Position numbers and translations under genes: made by a program | Shown here: one piece after another, positions 44,079 to 53,056 of the stretch | Numbering within the stretch: position 1 is the stretch's first letter | How the letters are laid out: every line of letters starts with the position of its first letter | Notes under the pieces: generated by a model | The model's input: only the letters and a program-made list of their open reading frames with translations | What the model was told of the DNA's origin: nothing | Databases searched by the model: none | Assembly: GCA_965214055.1 (NCBI GenBank) | Contig: OZ243931.1 | Coordinates: forward strand, 2,728,001 to 2,792,000 | Source: WTGA01 sp965214055 | GTDB taxonomy: Bacteria; Pseudomonadota; Gammaproteobacteria; Arenicellales; Poriferihabitantaceae | DNA length: 64,000 nucleotides | Reading direction: 5' to 3'

Positions 44079-45698
44079 CTAACATTCGGTACCCATCCGA
44101 ATTCCTGATTGGATCCAGGCTTCGGTCTGACGATCATAAACGCAGGAAACGAAATGTTTATCGGTTTTGGTCAAGGCAGATTTGATTATTTTCTCAGACG
44201 GGGTTCTAGGTAAATCCTCAAGAAAAAACCAGTACCGGGGCACTTTAAAGTAGGCGACTTTCGTTTCGCAATAAGTGGCCAGGATCGCAGGCGTAATCGA
44301 TTTCGGGTCAAACCCTGCCTGCAGAACGATATAGGATTTAATCTCTTCTCCCCGCACCTCATCGGGAACTGCTACACAGGCGGCCAGTTTCACCGCAGGA
44401 TGCTGCATGAGGACGGCTTCAATTTCTGCAGCAGCAATATTTTCACCCGCGCGCCGAATCATGTCCTTGATCCTCCCAATAAAATAGAGGCGTCCCTTTT
44501 CATCTGTTTTTGCCAGGTCGCCGGTATGCAACCAGCCATTTTTCAGAGTTCTTGCTGTTGCTTTGGGGTCTTGGAAATAACCCAGCATGAACCCGGGACC
44601 CCGAATGATCAATTCTCCAACCTGACCCGGAGAGATTGGGTTGCCCATCTCGTCAACGACCCTTGCTTCCCGAGTGGTCATGGGGCGGCCCATGCAGCCA
44701 CTTCCCACCAGCTCATCATGCTCATCGGTTTCCACGACAATATCCAGTCCGGATTCAGTCATGCCAAAACACTCATACCAGGGCACCCCCCAGCGCTGTT
44801 CAATGATCCTGTGAAGACCGGGTGGAATTGCCGAACAGGCCACAAATCGAATTTGGTGGTTTTGATCTTCCTTCTCCGGTGGTGATTTCAAGAGAAGATT
44901 CGGCATGACACCCAGGCAGTAGAACCAGGTCACCCGATATTTGACAATTGCCTTCCAAAAGGTGGAGGGGTGGAATCGGTCCGCCACGACCAATTCCGCA
45001 CCGATGAGTAAGGACAGCACCAAATTCCATTGCGGGTCGACATAGTAGAACGGCTGCGCGGTGAAAAGAATATCCGTTTCGGATAATCCATATTGGGCAT
45101 GTTCCATGCGCTGGGCGAATCTCAGGAACCATTCGTGACTCAGCATGCAGCCCTTGGGCTGGCCCGTGGTACCGGACGTGTATTGAATACTCACCAGGGT
45201 TTTTTCGGTGATGCCGGCACAGGGCGGGATATTCGGGGCATTCTGGATCAAGTTAACAAACGATTGGTCGACCGGAATAATATGCGGAATGTCCGACCGT
45301 TCAGAATCGGTCAGTATGTCTTCCAGCATGGATACAAATTCACTTTCACAGAAAATCAGTCGTGCACCGGAGTGTGAAAGCAGGTACCCTGCATCGGTGG
45401 ATTGGTAGTACACATTGAGGGGGACGGTCACTGCACCCGATTTTATGACCCCAAACCAGAGCAGGGGCCACATCGGTTGATTTCGCAACATAATGGCGAC
45501 CCGGTCGCCTGGATTTATCCCGAATCCAAGAATGGTATTGGCTATCTGATCACTGACTTGATCCAGTTGTTTGAAGGTCAGACTTTCTTCTGCAGGGTCG
45601 AACCGGATCGCAATTTGATTCGTCCAGCGTTGTGCCGCACGCTGGAGCAGCGTTTTGATATCCTGTACTTGATCTGTAGGCAGGTCCTTGATCTTCAT
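44079..45698 (-). CDS. AMP-forming acyl-CoA ligase
   Basis: This 539-residue ANL-superfamily enzyme activates a carboxylate to its acyl-CoA through an acyl-AMP. The P-loop-like A3 motif is SIQYTSGTTGQPKGCMLSH, A5 is YECFGMTESG, A7 is WLHTGDLAKTDEKGRLYF, and A8 and A10 are GRIKDMIRRAGENIAAAEIE and PRTPSEKIIKSAL. The sequence is closest in feel to the crotonobetaine/carnitine-CoA ligase (CaiC) group. The substrate cannot be fixed. It is divergent from the alcohol dehydrogenase family gene at 45967. Confidence 0.88.
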   Translation of the reverse strand: MKIKDLPTDQVQDIKTLLQRAAQRWTNQIAIRFDPAEESLTFKQLDQVSDQIANTILGFGINPGDRVAIMLRNQPMWPLLWFGVIKSGAVTVPLNVYYQSTDAGYLLSHSGARLIFCESEFVSMLEDILTDSERSDIPHIIPVDQSFVNLIQNAPNIPPCAGITEKTLVSIQYTSGTTGQPKGCMLSHEWFLRFAQRMEHAQYGLSETDILFTAQPFYYVDPQWNLVLSLLIGAELVVADRFHPSTFWKAIVKYRVTWFYCLGVMPNLLLKSPPEKEDQNHQIRFVACSAIPPGLHRIIEQRWGVPWYECFGMTESGLDIVVETDEHDELVGSGCMGRPMTTREARVVDEMGNPISPGQVGELIIRGPGFMLGYFQDPKATARTLKNGWLHTGDLAKTDEKGRLYFIGRIKDMIRRAGENIAAAEIEAVLMQHPAVKLAACVAVPDEVRGEEIKSYIVLQAGFDPKSITPAILATYCETKVAYFKVPRYWFFLEDLPRTPSEKIIKSALTKTDKHFVSCVYDRQTEAWIQSGIRMGTEC

Positions 45699-45966
45699 GG
45701 TGGATCAACACGGTTTCGCGAACAGCGAATGATATAATGCTCTCATCTCATTATCCGTACTCATTGAGACCGACATTGATGAAGACGCTGAACAGTTGAG
45801 TTCAGGAGTTTTATTTTCAGGATAGGCTATTATAATAAAAATAACACAGGGGGGCGGAGGATGGATGACACGATGTACTGTCAGCCCCATCGCCGCATCA
45901 CAGGAAAACAGTTGCCGATATTCGGTCGATTAAGCACTAATTTACGATAAAGAACCGGAAGTTGCT
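45699..45966. promoter_or_regulatory. Divergent promoter region of ligase and HOT genes
   Basis: A 268-bp intergenic region separates two outward-facing genes. It contains AT-rich patches, including ATTATAATAAAA (about 45829-45840), that could give -10 elements in either direction. I cannot pair them with convincing -35 elements. Confidence 0.35.
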
Positions 45967-47271
45967 ATGGGTTGTCAGTATTTTGAACCGCAAAGAGGAG
46001 GGGCGGAATCGTTTACGGTTGCCATGCCGAAATTCACATTCGGCCGGGGCACTCTCCGGGAGGCAGGTGAGCGGGCTGCGGGGCTTGGAATGAAACGGGT
46101 CGCCTTATTCACGGATACCTATCTGCAATCTACAAAATACTACGCAAAGGTCAGCGATTCCCTGCAATCAGTCGGGATGGTGGCAGAGGTGTTCTCGGAT
46201 ATCCAGATCGAACCCGATGACGACACCATCCTTCAGGCTTCAAAGTTCCTGAAACAAGGGCGTTTTGACGGGGTCATCTCGCTGGGCGGTGGTTCAGTCA
46301 TGGATACCGCCAAGGCGGCGATGGTGTATGCCCTTTATCCAGCTGAGTTCCCCACTTATTTCGGTCCTCCAGTGGGTCCGGGAGTCGCCGTACCGGGCCC
46401 GCTGCTGCCCCATCTTGCCTGTCCGACTACTTCTGGTACCGGGTCAGAGTGCACCTCCGTCGCCGTAATTCGCATTAACAACTTGAATACTAAATTCGTA
46501 ATGGGAAGCCCCTGGTTGCTACCCGCGGAAGCCCTGGTTGATCCGGCGGTCTGTGATACGCTGCCTTCCAATGTAGTGGCTTCCACAGGCTTTGACCTGC
46601 TCTGTCATGCGCTGGAATGCTATACCGCCAAGGCATACACGAAATGGGAGAAAGTGGACAATCCACTGGCCAGAACCATGCTGCAGGGGGCCAACCCGTG
46701 GAGCGACATGGCGGCAAGAAAAGCATTGGAAATCGTGGGAGAATATCTGGTACGGGGGGTTGCGGATCATACCGATCACCAGGCACGGGACGCTCTGATG
46801 TGGGGGGCCTCGCTGGCGGGCATGGCCTTTGGCAATTCCGGAACCCACCTGGCCCATGCGATGTCTTATGGGATTACCCATTTGATGGACAACATCACAA
46901 CCGAGGGGTATGCCATGGAATCCCCATTCATTCCCCATGGAATCAGTGTGATTGTCAATGCGCCGGCCATTTTCCGGTACCTGGGGGAGGGGGCACCCGA
47001 ACGGCACCTCCAGGCTGCCCGGTTCCTGGCTGCGGACTGCCGGGATGCCGGACCTGAAGATGCTGGAGAACTGGTGGCCACCCGGTTGATTGAACTCATG
47101 CGTGACTCCCGTATGCCCAATGGATTGAACGGGATCGGATTTGGCAGGAACAATATTCAGGCCCTGGCCAAGTCCTCGATTCGCCAGGCCAGGGCGATTC
47201 AAAATGCCCCCAAAGTGGCCAATTTGACGGATATGGAAAATATTTATGCGGATGCCTTGAATTACTGGTGA
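45967..47271 (+). CDS. Hydroxyacid-oxoacid transhydrogenase-like Fe-ADH
   Basis: This is a 434-residue group III (iron-dependent) alcohol dehydrogenase. The cofactor loop is ISLGGGSVMDTAKAA, followed by PTTSGTGSECTSVAVI; metal ligands lie in STGFDLLCHALECY, HAMSYGITHLMDN and HGISVIVNAPAIF. Length and the long IPHG region agree with the hydroxyacid-oxoacid transhydrogenase (ADHFE1/HOT) branch, which oxidises 4-hydroxybutyrate using 2-oxoglutarate. Function within this genome is inferred from the family only. A GGAAG lies 8 bp before the ATG. Confidence 0.82.
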   Translation: MGCQYFEPQRGGAESFTVAMPKFTFGRGTLREAGERAAGLGMKRVALFTDTYLQSTKYYAKVSDSLQSVGMVAEVFSDIQIEPDDDTILQASKFLKQGRFDGVISLGGGSVMDTAKAAMVYALYPAEFPTYFGPPVGPGVAVPGPLLPHLACPTTSGTGSECTSVAVIRINNLNTKFVMGSPWLLPAEALVDPAVCDTLPSNVVASTGFDLLCHALECYTAKAYTKWEKVDNPLARTMLQGANPWSDMAARKALEIVGEYLVRGVADHTDHQARDALMWGASLAGMAFGNSGTHLAHAMSYGITHLMDNITTEGYAMESPFIPHGISVIVNAPAIFRYLGEGAPERHLQAARFLAADCRDAGPEDAGELVATRLIELMRDSRMPNGLNGIGFGRNNIQALAKSSIRQARAIQNAPKVANLTDMENIYADALNYW

Positions 47272-47299
47272 TCATCAGGATTCCTTGTGGTTCCGGGAC

Positions 47300-48094
47300 A
47301 TGAAAACCATTCGGATCGTGTCATGGAATATTCGTGCGGGCGGGGGAAAGCGTGTGGAAGAAATCCTGTCCCAGCTTCTGGCGTGGCAGGCTGATATCAT
47401 CGGATTGTGTGAATTTCGGGGAACACCCGCGAGCCAATGGCTGGCCAATCAACTGGAAGAAGCGGGATATTGCAGTCAAATTTCCAGTGTCAACCCCGTT
47501 GCTCCGGCAAAAAATGCCCTGCTTCTTGCCAGCAGGACCCCTTTGAAAAGGATGCGGTTAAAACGTATGCCCACCTTGACCGAACGCTGGATTCTTGCAA
47601 GGACTCAGAAACCTCCCAAAATCGCGATTGGCCTGATGCATGCACCCAACTACACCCAGCCCGAACTGAAATATCCATTTCTGGAAGCAGTCGTTGAGAT
47701 GGTCAGCCATTGGCGCAGTGGATCCGGACTCGTAATGGGAGATACCAATTGTGGCAAGAAGGGGGTCGATGAAGAAAACCCGTTTTTCGGGCCCTTTCAG
47801 CGTGAGCAGGATTTCATCGAGCGCATGGAATCACATCAGTGGCTGGACAGCTTTCGCGTTTTATATGGAGACAAGCGGGAATATACCTGGTACTCCCACC
47901 GCCACAATGGGTTCAGACTGGATCACTCGTTTTGTAACCGGATGTTATCCCCCGGGATCAAGAATTTCAGTCATGGTTGGGGAACCCATCCATCGAAACC
48001 GGACAAGCAAGACGGGTTGAGTGACCATGCGGCGTTGATTTTGGAGATTGAACTGGCAACGGATGGGGAAATCCATGGCGGAACCATCGACTGA
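47300..48094 (+). CDS. Endonuclease/exonuclease/phosphatase family protein
   Basis: The 264-residue EEP-fold protein starts at the ATG at 47300 (MKTIRIVSWNIRAGGGKRVE); a TTG 15 bp upstream is a weaker choice. The metal and catalytic motifs are SWNIRAGGG, IGLCEFRG, GLMHAPNY, VMGDTNCG, RLDHSFCN and the final SDHAAL. The set fits an exodeoxyribonuclease III-like or phosphodiesterase enzyme. It starts 28 bp after the dehydrogenase stop, so it may be co-transcribed. Substrate unknown. Confidence 0.8.
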   Translation: MKTIRIVSWNIRAGGGKRVEEILSQLLAWQADIIGLCEFRGTPASQWLANQLEEAGYCSQISSVNPVAPAKNALLLASRTPLKRMRLKRMPTLTERWILARTQKPPKIAIGLMHAPNYTQPELKYPFLEAVVEMVSHWRSGSGLVMGDTNCGKKGVDEENPFFGPFQREQDFIERMESHQWLDSFRVLYGDKREYTWYSHRHNGFRLDHSFCNRMLSPGIKNFSHGWGTHPSKPDKQDGLSDHAALILEIELATDGEIHGGTID

Positions 48095-48175
48095 TCTTTC
48101 CGGCGAGAGCGGAACCTTCAAATCAAGGAAAGAAGGTTTCCGTGTGCTTTCACATAATGAATCGGGCTGGAACGC

Positions 48176-48490
48176 TTATTCAACCACAACATGTTCCTCC
48201 ACCAGCACCCGGATTCGTGTAGCCACCCGAGAGAGAGAATCTGCAGCCACCTGCTGACCAATCTCGCTGGCATAGGCACGGGTAAAATCGTCTTCGCCAT
48301 CAAACCACAGTTCCGATACGGCATCGATTTCACCGTTCCCATTCGAGGTGTCAAAATTGAATACCGCTTTACGAAGCCCAGGCAACTGTCTCACCAGGAC
48401 GGAATGATGATTGAGCCAGTGGTCCTTGAAATCCTCGAATGACAGCGTCTCCTTCCTTTTCAGTAATATCATCGCTTTGAACATAAACAC
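48176..48490 (-). CDS. EthD-domain protein
   Basis: This 104-residue ferredoxin-like alpha/beta-barrel protein has MFKAMILLKRKETLSFEDFK with DHWLNHHSVLVRQLPGLRKA, the EthD pattern. The family includes small proteins needed for ethyl tert-butyl ether degradation and many decarboxylase-like or dehydratase-like relatives of unknown role. It lies 66 bp downstream of the amino acid synthesis family gene on the same strand. Confidence 0.82.
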   Translation of the reverse strand: MFMFKAMILLKRKETLSFEDFKDHWLNHHSVLVRQLPGLRKAVFNFDTSNGNGEIDAVSELWFDGEDDFTRAYASEIGQQVAADSLSRVATRIRVLVEEHVVVE

Positions 48491-48556
48491 CTCATACTTC
48501 TTTCTTTAGAATAACCAAATGACTGGACCCACACGATTGAACCCGGGGAACGGGCG

Positions 48557-49108
48557 TCAGTCGGGCTGGGTCCGGTTGAGTGGGCGGCCACCGATGCCAA
48601 GTGCCGCAACCACTACGATTTCATGGGCCTTGGGGGCATCGGATATCGCAATATCAATAGCATCCATATGATCAAAGTCCCAGATGTTATTCTTGTTGGT
48701 CAGGGGGATGGTGATGGAGGAACCCGGACCCCCCATTTTCTTGGTTCCGGGAATGATGTCTTTGCCTTGCTCCACCGCTTCGCGCATGGGTGCGCCAAAT
48801 CGAGGATGAAGCAGGGCCGCCGTGTGCTCAATTTCCCCGTCCACCCCCACAATCGCCCCTTTTCCGTAACTTTCCACGGTTCCCGGTTCGACCCCGAGGG
48901 CTTCCACACCTCGCCGGGCCAGTACTCCACTGATTTGCCTGCCAAGTTCTTTCAGCACTTCGAGGTCTTCCAGGTATTTTCCGGCAAGAGGATTACTGAG
49001 AACCGCGGCAACTGCTACTTTCGCCTTTCGGGTGTGTACTTCACATTCCATATCCTTGCGGGTTTCTTCCAGAAGAACCACAATTTTTCGGATGTCGGGT
49101 TTGGTCAT
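48557..49108 (-). CDS. Amino acid synthesis family protein (DUF1185)
   Basis: This 183-residue protein matches the AA_synth (DUF1185) family, with KAKVAVAAVLSNPLAGKYLE, the GKGAIVGVDGEIEHTAALLH segment and GGPGSSITIPLTNKNNIWDF. The molecular function is not established. I start at the ATG at 49108 (MTKPDIRKIVVLLEET). Genes of this family often occur in catabolic clusters with dehydrogenases, as here. Confidence 0.85.
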   Translation of the reverse strand: MTKPDIRKIVVLLEETRKDMECEVHTRKAKVAVAAVLSNPLAGKYLEDLEVLKELGRQISGVLARRGVEALGVEPGTVESYGKGAIVGVDGEIEHTAALLHPRFGAPMREAVEQGKDIIPGTKKMGGPGSSITIPLTNKNNIWDFDHMDAIDIAISDAPKAHEIVVVAALGIGGRPLNRTQPD

Positions 49109-49349
49109 GAGCTGATGATGGGTAATTGGGCTTCGTGACCATAACATTTATATCGGTAGGCAAACTACCGCCTTGCATAAAAATTTACAGCCCCGTGCCA
49201 GTGCAGGAGACAATAAACATATTGTCAGCAGAATAATATAAGCTGTACATCAGCATGAAATACAGCACGGTGGCTCAGCTCGGTCTGCCGAGTCATGGGC
49301 CATTTTCAAGATATGGATGTTTGAGGATGAATGATGTATTCTCGTTGCC
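49109..49349. promoter_or_regulatory. Divergent intergenic region with palindromes
   Basis: This 241-bp region lies between the DUF1185 gene (minus) and the toxin-like pair (plus). It holds a perfect inverted repeat GACAATAAACATATTGTC (49209-49226, 7-bp arms, 4-nt centre) and a CGGTAG/CTACCG hairpin (49154-49170). The first looks like a dimeric repressor site and could serve either neighbour. Confidence 0.45.
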
Positions 49350-49559
49350 ATGACCAAACACATAAAAGTGGTTTCGTGCCTCCCCGATATCCCGGGTCGA
49401 CCGAAAGATTGGCGCGAACAGATCAAGGCAGACCTGGCGGCCCAGCTTGAAGCCGGCGGGACACTCTACGGCGTCCGGTCGGACGGATGCTATATTGCAC
49501 GCACCAAGGAGGGTGATCGAGTAATCGAGAAACCCACGCCCAGCCGAAAACAGACCTAA
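49350..49559 (+). CDS. Small protein upstream of the zeta-like toxin
   Basis: This 69-residue protein starts MTKHIKVVSCLPDIPGRPKD and ends with a polar, basic tail (EKPTPSRKQT). No family is recognised from sequence. It ends 12 bp before the GTG of the zeta-toxin-like gene. Its size, position and the paired layout suggest an antitoxin or toxin-regulating partner, but there is no helical DNA-binding motif that I can point to. Confidence 0.55.
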   Translation: MTKHIKVVSCLPDIPGRPKDWREQIKADLAAQLEAGGTLYGVRSDGCYIARTKEGDRVIEKPTPSRKQT

Positions 49560-49571
49560 TTCGGTTATCAG

Positions 49572-50153
49572 GTGGCGACCGTGCCAACCCTGTATGTAAT
49601 GGCAGGCCCGAATGGGTGTGGCAAATCAACACTGACACGCACAACATGGTTTGGCAATGTTGATGTGATTGATCCTGATGCCATTTTTCGGCGCCTGGTT
49701 TCCGAGCATCCCGGGCAGTCCGTACGTGAAGCATTGCGCCGCCGACGGGCTGCGCTCAGTGCGGGTCGGACGCACCTTGTTGAGACGACGCTTTCCGGTT
49801 CCGGGATTCTCCGCCATATGGAAGCCGCGCGGCGAAAAGGTTATCGGGTGGTGGTGCATTATCTTTCCCTGAATACGGTTGAACAGGCGCTCGACCGCAT
49901 TCGAAACCGGGTGTTGCTAGGCGGCCACGATATCCCCGAGGCGGATGCCCGACGGCGTTTTGTGCGATCACATGCCAATCTTCCGGCAGCGATTGTCCTG
50001 GCTGACGAAGTTTTTCTTTATGACAATGTAGCTCCAGACCGCCCGCATCGGGAGATCGCCATCTGCAAACAGGGATCATGGTTGACTGTGGTGGATGTGC
50101 CCGACTGGGCAGCCACTGTCATTGGTGAGGTGATGACACCGACCAAGGGGTGA
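49572..50153 (+). CDS. Zeta-toxin-like P-loop kinase
   Basis: This 193-residue protein has Walker A YVMAGPNGCGKSTLTR, the IDPDAIFRRL substrate loop, the VETTLSGSGILRHMEAARRK region, and a probable lid arginine in ARRRFVRSHANLP. It fits the zeta toxin/UMP-like kinase group (PezT, Zeta), which phosphorylates UDP-N-acetylglucosamine and blocks cell-wall synthesis. Many chromosomal relatives are untested. The GTG at 49572 or the GTG at 49581 could be the start; the second has a weak AGGTGG 5 bp upstream. Confidence 0.8.
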   Translation: MATVPTLYVMAGPNGCGKSTLTRTTWFGNVDVIDPDAIFRRLVSEHPGQSVREALRRRRAALSAGRTHLVETTLSGSGILRHMEAARRKGYRVVVHYLSLNTVEQALDRIRNRVLLGGHDIPEADARRRFVRSHANLPAAIVLADEVFLYDNVAPDRPHREIAICKQGSWLTVVDVPDWAATVIGEVMTPTKG

Positions 50154-50208
50154 AAGCTATAAAAGCTTTATTCATTGAATTGTTTCCAAATGCGAGAAAG
50201 TAAAAGCC

Positions 50209-50826
50209 ATGTATATTCCCGGTTATTTTTCCGAGAGAAATCAGGATGTTCTCATAAAGCTGATCAACGACTATAGTTTCGGACTGCTGGTGACGACAGT
50301 GGATGGACAACCGTATGCCAGCCATCTTCCGTTCCTTGCCGATGGAAACTCCGACAACCTGATTCTGCATGGCCATCTGGCCAAGGCCAACCCACATTGG
50401 AAGTCCCTGGAAAATTCAGAATCCCTGGCCATCTTTCAGGGACCGCATGCATATATTTCGCCCACCTGGTTCCAATCCAGGGGGGTGCCTACCTGGAACT
50501 ACGCTGCGTTACATGTTTACGCCAATGTAGAAATCATTCACAACGTCGAAGAAAAGCGAGATATTGTGATGAAATTAAGTGATAAATTCGAGCAGGGAAG
50601 GGCATCGCCATGGATTCCCGATTTCGATGAAAACCTGTTGGATGCCATCGTTGGACTGAGGCTTTCCGCGACCCGGGTGGAAGGAAAATTCAAGCTGAGT
50701 CAAAACAAGGCCAGAACGGACCAGGAGGGTGTGATCAATGCACTGCAATCCAGTACCCGGGAGAATGATGTGGGCATTGCCCGTTTGATGCGTAAGTGCT
50801 TGCCGGCAAATTCAGTTGCCAAATGA
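50209..50826 (+). CDS. PaiB-type FMN-binding protein
   Basis: The 205-residue split-barrel protein begins MYIPGYFSERNQDVLIKLIN and shows SFGLLVTTVDGQPYASHLPF, HGHLAKANPHW, AIFQGPHAYISPTWF, VPTWNYAALHVYA and KFKLSQNKA, all diagnostic of the PaiB family ('FMN-binding negative transcriptional regulator'). Enzymatic or regulatory function is unproven in most species. It stands alone between the toxin-like pair and acs. Confidence 0.92.
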   Translation: MYIPGYFSERNQDVLIKLINDYSFGLLVTTVDGQPYASHLPFLADGNSDNLILHGHLAKANPHWKSLENSESLAIFQGPHAYISPTWFQSRGVPTWNYAALHVYANVEIIHNVEEKRDIVMKLSDKFEQGRASPWIPDFDENLLDAIVGLRLSATRVEGKFKLSQNKARTDQEGVINALQSSTRENDVGIARLMRKCLPANSVAK

Positions 50827-50880
50827 CCGCGTAGTTTGTAAAGTTCCGGTTCGAGTTGAGTCAACAGTCAGGAGGTGACC

Positions 50881-52815
50881 ATGGCAGAAGATAAAGTGTA
50901 TGAAGTGGATGCTGCAATGGCCGGTGCAGCGCATATTACCAATGACCAGTATCTGGAAATGTACCGGCGGTCGGTGGAGGACCCGGAGGAATTCTGGGCC
51001 GAGCAGGCCGGGAATTTCATTGATTGGTTCAGGCCCTGGGATTATGTCATGTCGGTGGACTATCATGCTGCCAATATCAAATGGTTCGAAGGAGGGCAAA
51101 CCAATGTCTGCTATAACTGTGTGGACCGCCATCTGGACAGTCGGGGAGACCAGGTTGCGATCATCTGGGAAGGTGACGATCCTGAAATTGATAAATCAAT
51201 TACTTATAAACAATTATTCGAGTTAGTCAGTAAATTCGGAAATGTACTGAAATCCCGGGGTGTTCAAAAAGGTGACCGGGTTTCAATCTATATGCCAATG
51301 ATCCCCGAGGCCGCAGTTGCCATGCTCGCCTGTGCGCGGATCGGTGCCGTACACTCGGTGGTATTCGGTGGATTTTCCCCGGAAGCACTCAAGGACCGTA
51401 TTCTCGATTCCGATTGCCAGGTGGTCATTACTGCCGACGAGGGACCGAGAGGCGGGAAGAATGTGCCCCTGAAGGAAAATGTTGAAAAGGCACTGGAAGG
51501 TTGCCCCAATGTACATACCACCATCGTGGTGCAACGGACCGGGAACCCGGTCAGAGGGAATAATTCCCGGGACGTCTGGTACCACGATGCCATGACCGAA
51601 GCCTCCGCAGATTGCCCCCCTGAACCAATGGATGCGGAAGACCCCCTGTTTATCCTGTATACCTCGGGCTCGACCGGCAAGCCAAAGGGAGTGCTGCATA
51701 CCACGGGTGGCTATAACCTTTTCGCGGCGATGACCCATAAATACATCTTCGATTACCATGATGGGGAGGTATATTGGTGTACTGCGGATGTAGGCTGGGT
51801 TACCGGACACACCTATATTGTGTATGGACCATTGTCCAATGGTGCCATTACCATGATGTTTGAAGGCGTCCCCACGTATCCGGATGCCGGACGTTTCTGG
51901 GAGGTGGTGGACAAACACCAGGTCAATATCTTTTACACTGCTCCAACGGCGCTACGGGCTCTGATGGGGCAGGGCGATGACCCGGTAACGCGTTCCAGCC
52001 GACGTAGTTTGAGGATTCTCGGCACAGTCGGTGAACCCATCAACCCCGAAGCATGGGAGTGGTATTATCATGTGGTTGGTGACTCGCGCTGCCCTGTGAT
52101 GGACACCTGGTGGCAGACCGAAACGGGTGGAATTCTGATTACTCCCTTGCCCGGTGCAACGGCACTGAAACCCGGTTCGGCTACCCGGCCATTTTTCGGT
52201 ATCCAACCCGCCTTGATGGATGCAGAGGGTAACGAACTGGAAGGAGCCACTTCCGGAAATCTGGTGATCAAGCAATCCTGGCCGGGACAAATGCGCACGG
52301 TATACGGGGATCATGAGCGTTTTATCGACACCTACTTCAAAACCTATCCGGGACACTATTTCACCGGGGATGGAGCACGATGTGACGAGGATGGTTACTG
52401 GTGGATTACCGGGCGTGTCGACGATGTCATCAATGTCTCTGGTCACCGAATGGGGACCGCCGAAGTGGAGAGCGCACTGGTATTGCACGAACAAGTTGCC
52501 GAAGCGGCCGTGGTGGGTTTTCCCCATGAAATCAAGGGGCAGGGCATTTATGCTTATGTGACGTTGATGGTGGGGACGGATCCGGATGACGCACTTCGCG
52601 CTGAATTGCTGGAACTGGTGAAACAGGAAATCGGACCGATAGCGAAGCCGGATGTCATCCAATGGTCCCCGGGATTGCCGAAAACCCGTTCCGGAAAAAT
52701 CATGAGAAGGATTCTACGCAAGATCGCGGCCAGCGAACTGGATAATCTGGGGGATACCAGCACCCTGGCGGACCCAGCAGTGGTCGACGACCTGATTGAA
52801 AACCGGGCCGGTTAG
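50881..52815 (+). CDS. acs: Acetyl-CoA synthetase
   Basis: This 644-residue AMP-forming enzyme converts acetate, ATP and CoA to acetyl-CoA. The A3 motif is ILYTSGSTGKPKGVLHT; WWQTETGG, FTGDGARCDEDGYWWITGRV and DDVINVSGHRMGTAEVESAL follow. The acetylation-regulated lysine lies in KTRSGKIMRR. I start at the ATG at 50881 because GGAGG ends 5 bp upstream; an in-frame GTG at 50875 overlaps that ribosome site. Confidence 0.97.
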   Translation: MAEDKVYEVDAAMAGAAHITNDQYLEMYRRSVEDPEEFWAEQAGNFIDWFRPWDYVMSVDYHAANIKWFEGGQTNVCYNCVDRHLDSRGDQVAIIWEGDDPEIDKSITYKQLFELVSKFGNVLKSRGVQKGDRVSIYMPMIPEAAVAMLACARIGAVHSVVFGGFSPEALKDRILDSDCQVVITADEGPRGGKNVPLKENVEKALEGCPNVHTTIVVQRTGNPVRGNNSRDVWYHDAMTEASADCPPEPMDAEDPLFILYTSGSTGKPKGVLHTTGGYNLFAAMTHKYIFDYHDGEVYWCTADVGWVTGHTYIVYGPLSNGAITMMFEGVPTYPDAGRFWEVVDKHQVNIFYTAPTALRALMGQGDDPVTRSSRRSLRILGTVGEPINPEAWEWYYHVVGDSRCPVMDTWWQTETGGILITPLPGATALKPGSATRPFFGIQPALMDAEGNELEGATSGNLVIKQSWPGQMRTVYGDHERFIDTYFKTYPGHYFTGDGARCDEDGYWWITGRVDDVINVSGHRMGTAEVESALVLHEQVAEAAVVGFPHEIKGQGIYAYVTLMVGTDPDDALRAELLELVKQEIGPIAKPDVIQWSPGLPKTRSGKIMRRILRKIAASELDNLGDTSTLADPAVVDDLIENRAG

Positions 52816-53056
52816 GATTTGAAGCCACGCTTTGCGGAAGTCATGGACGACTTTCCCGAAAAAATCAGGTACCGCCCATATGGTGGTCCGCGGGGATTTT
52901 TGTTGACCGATAGCCGCCGGGTCAATAACAGATTAAGAACGGCCAGTGTGGAGGGGTTCACCCTCCGATCTGAAATCGCCTCCTGAATCGTCTCTCATTA
53001 ACCATCCTGCCGGCACCCCACGAGAGGAGGACCAAAATCCGTCAACCGGTATTGGT
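52816..53056. other. Gap between acs and a convergent hydrolase
   Basis: These 241 bp between two converging genes hold no recognised gene. A short hairpin GGAGGG-GTTCA-CCCTCC (52950-52966) could act as a weak terminator; no T-run follows. Confidence 0.35.

Noticed and set aside
43534..44082. 182-codon plus-strand frame across the aminotransferase start and the following gap
   Set aside because: It overlaps a well-supported gene on the other strand and its translation resembles nothing.
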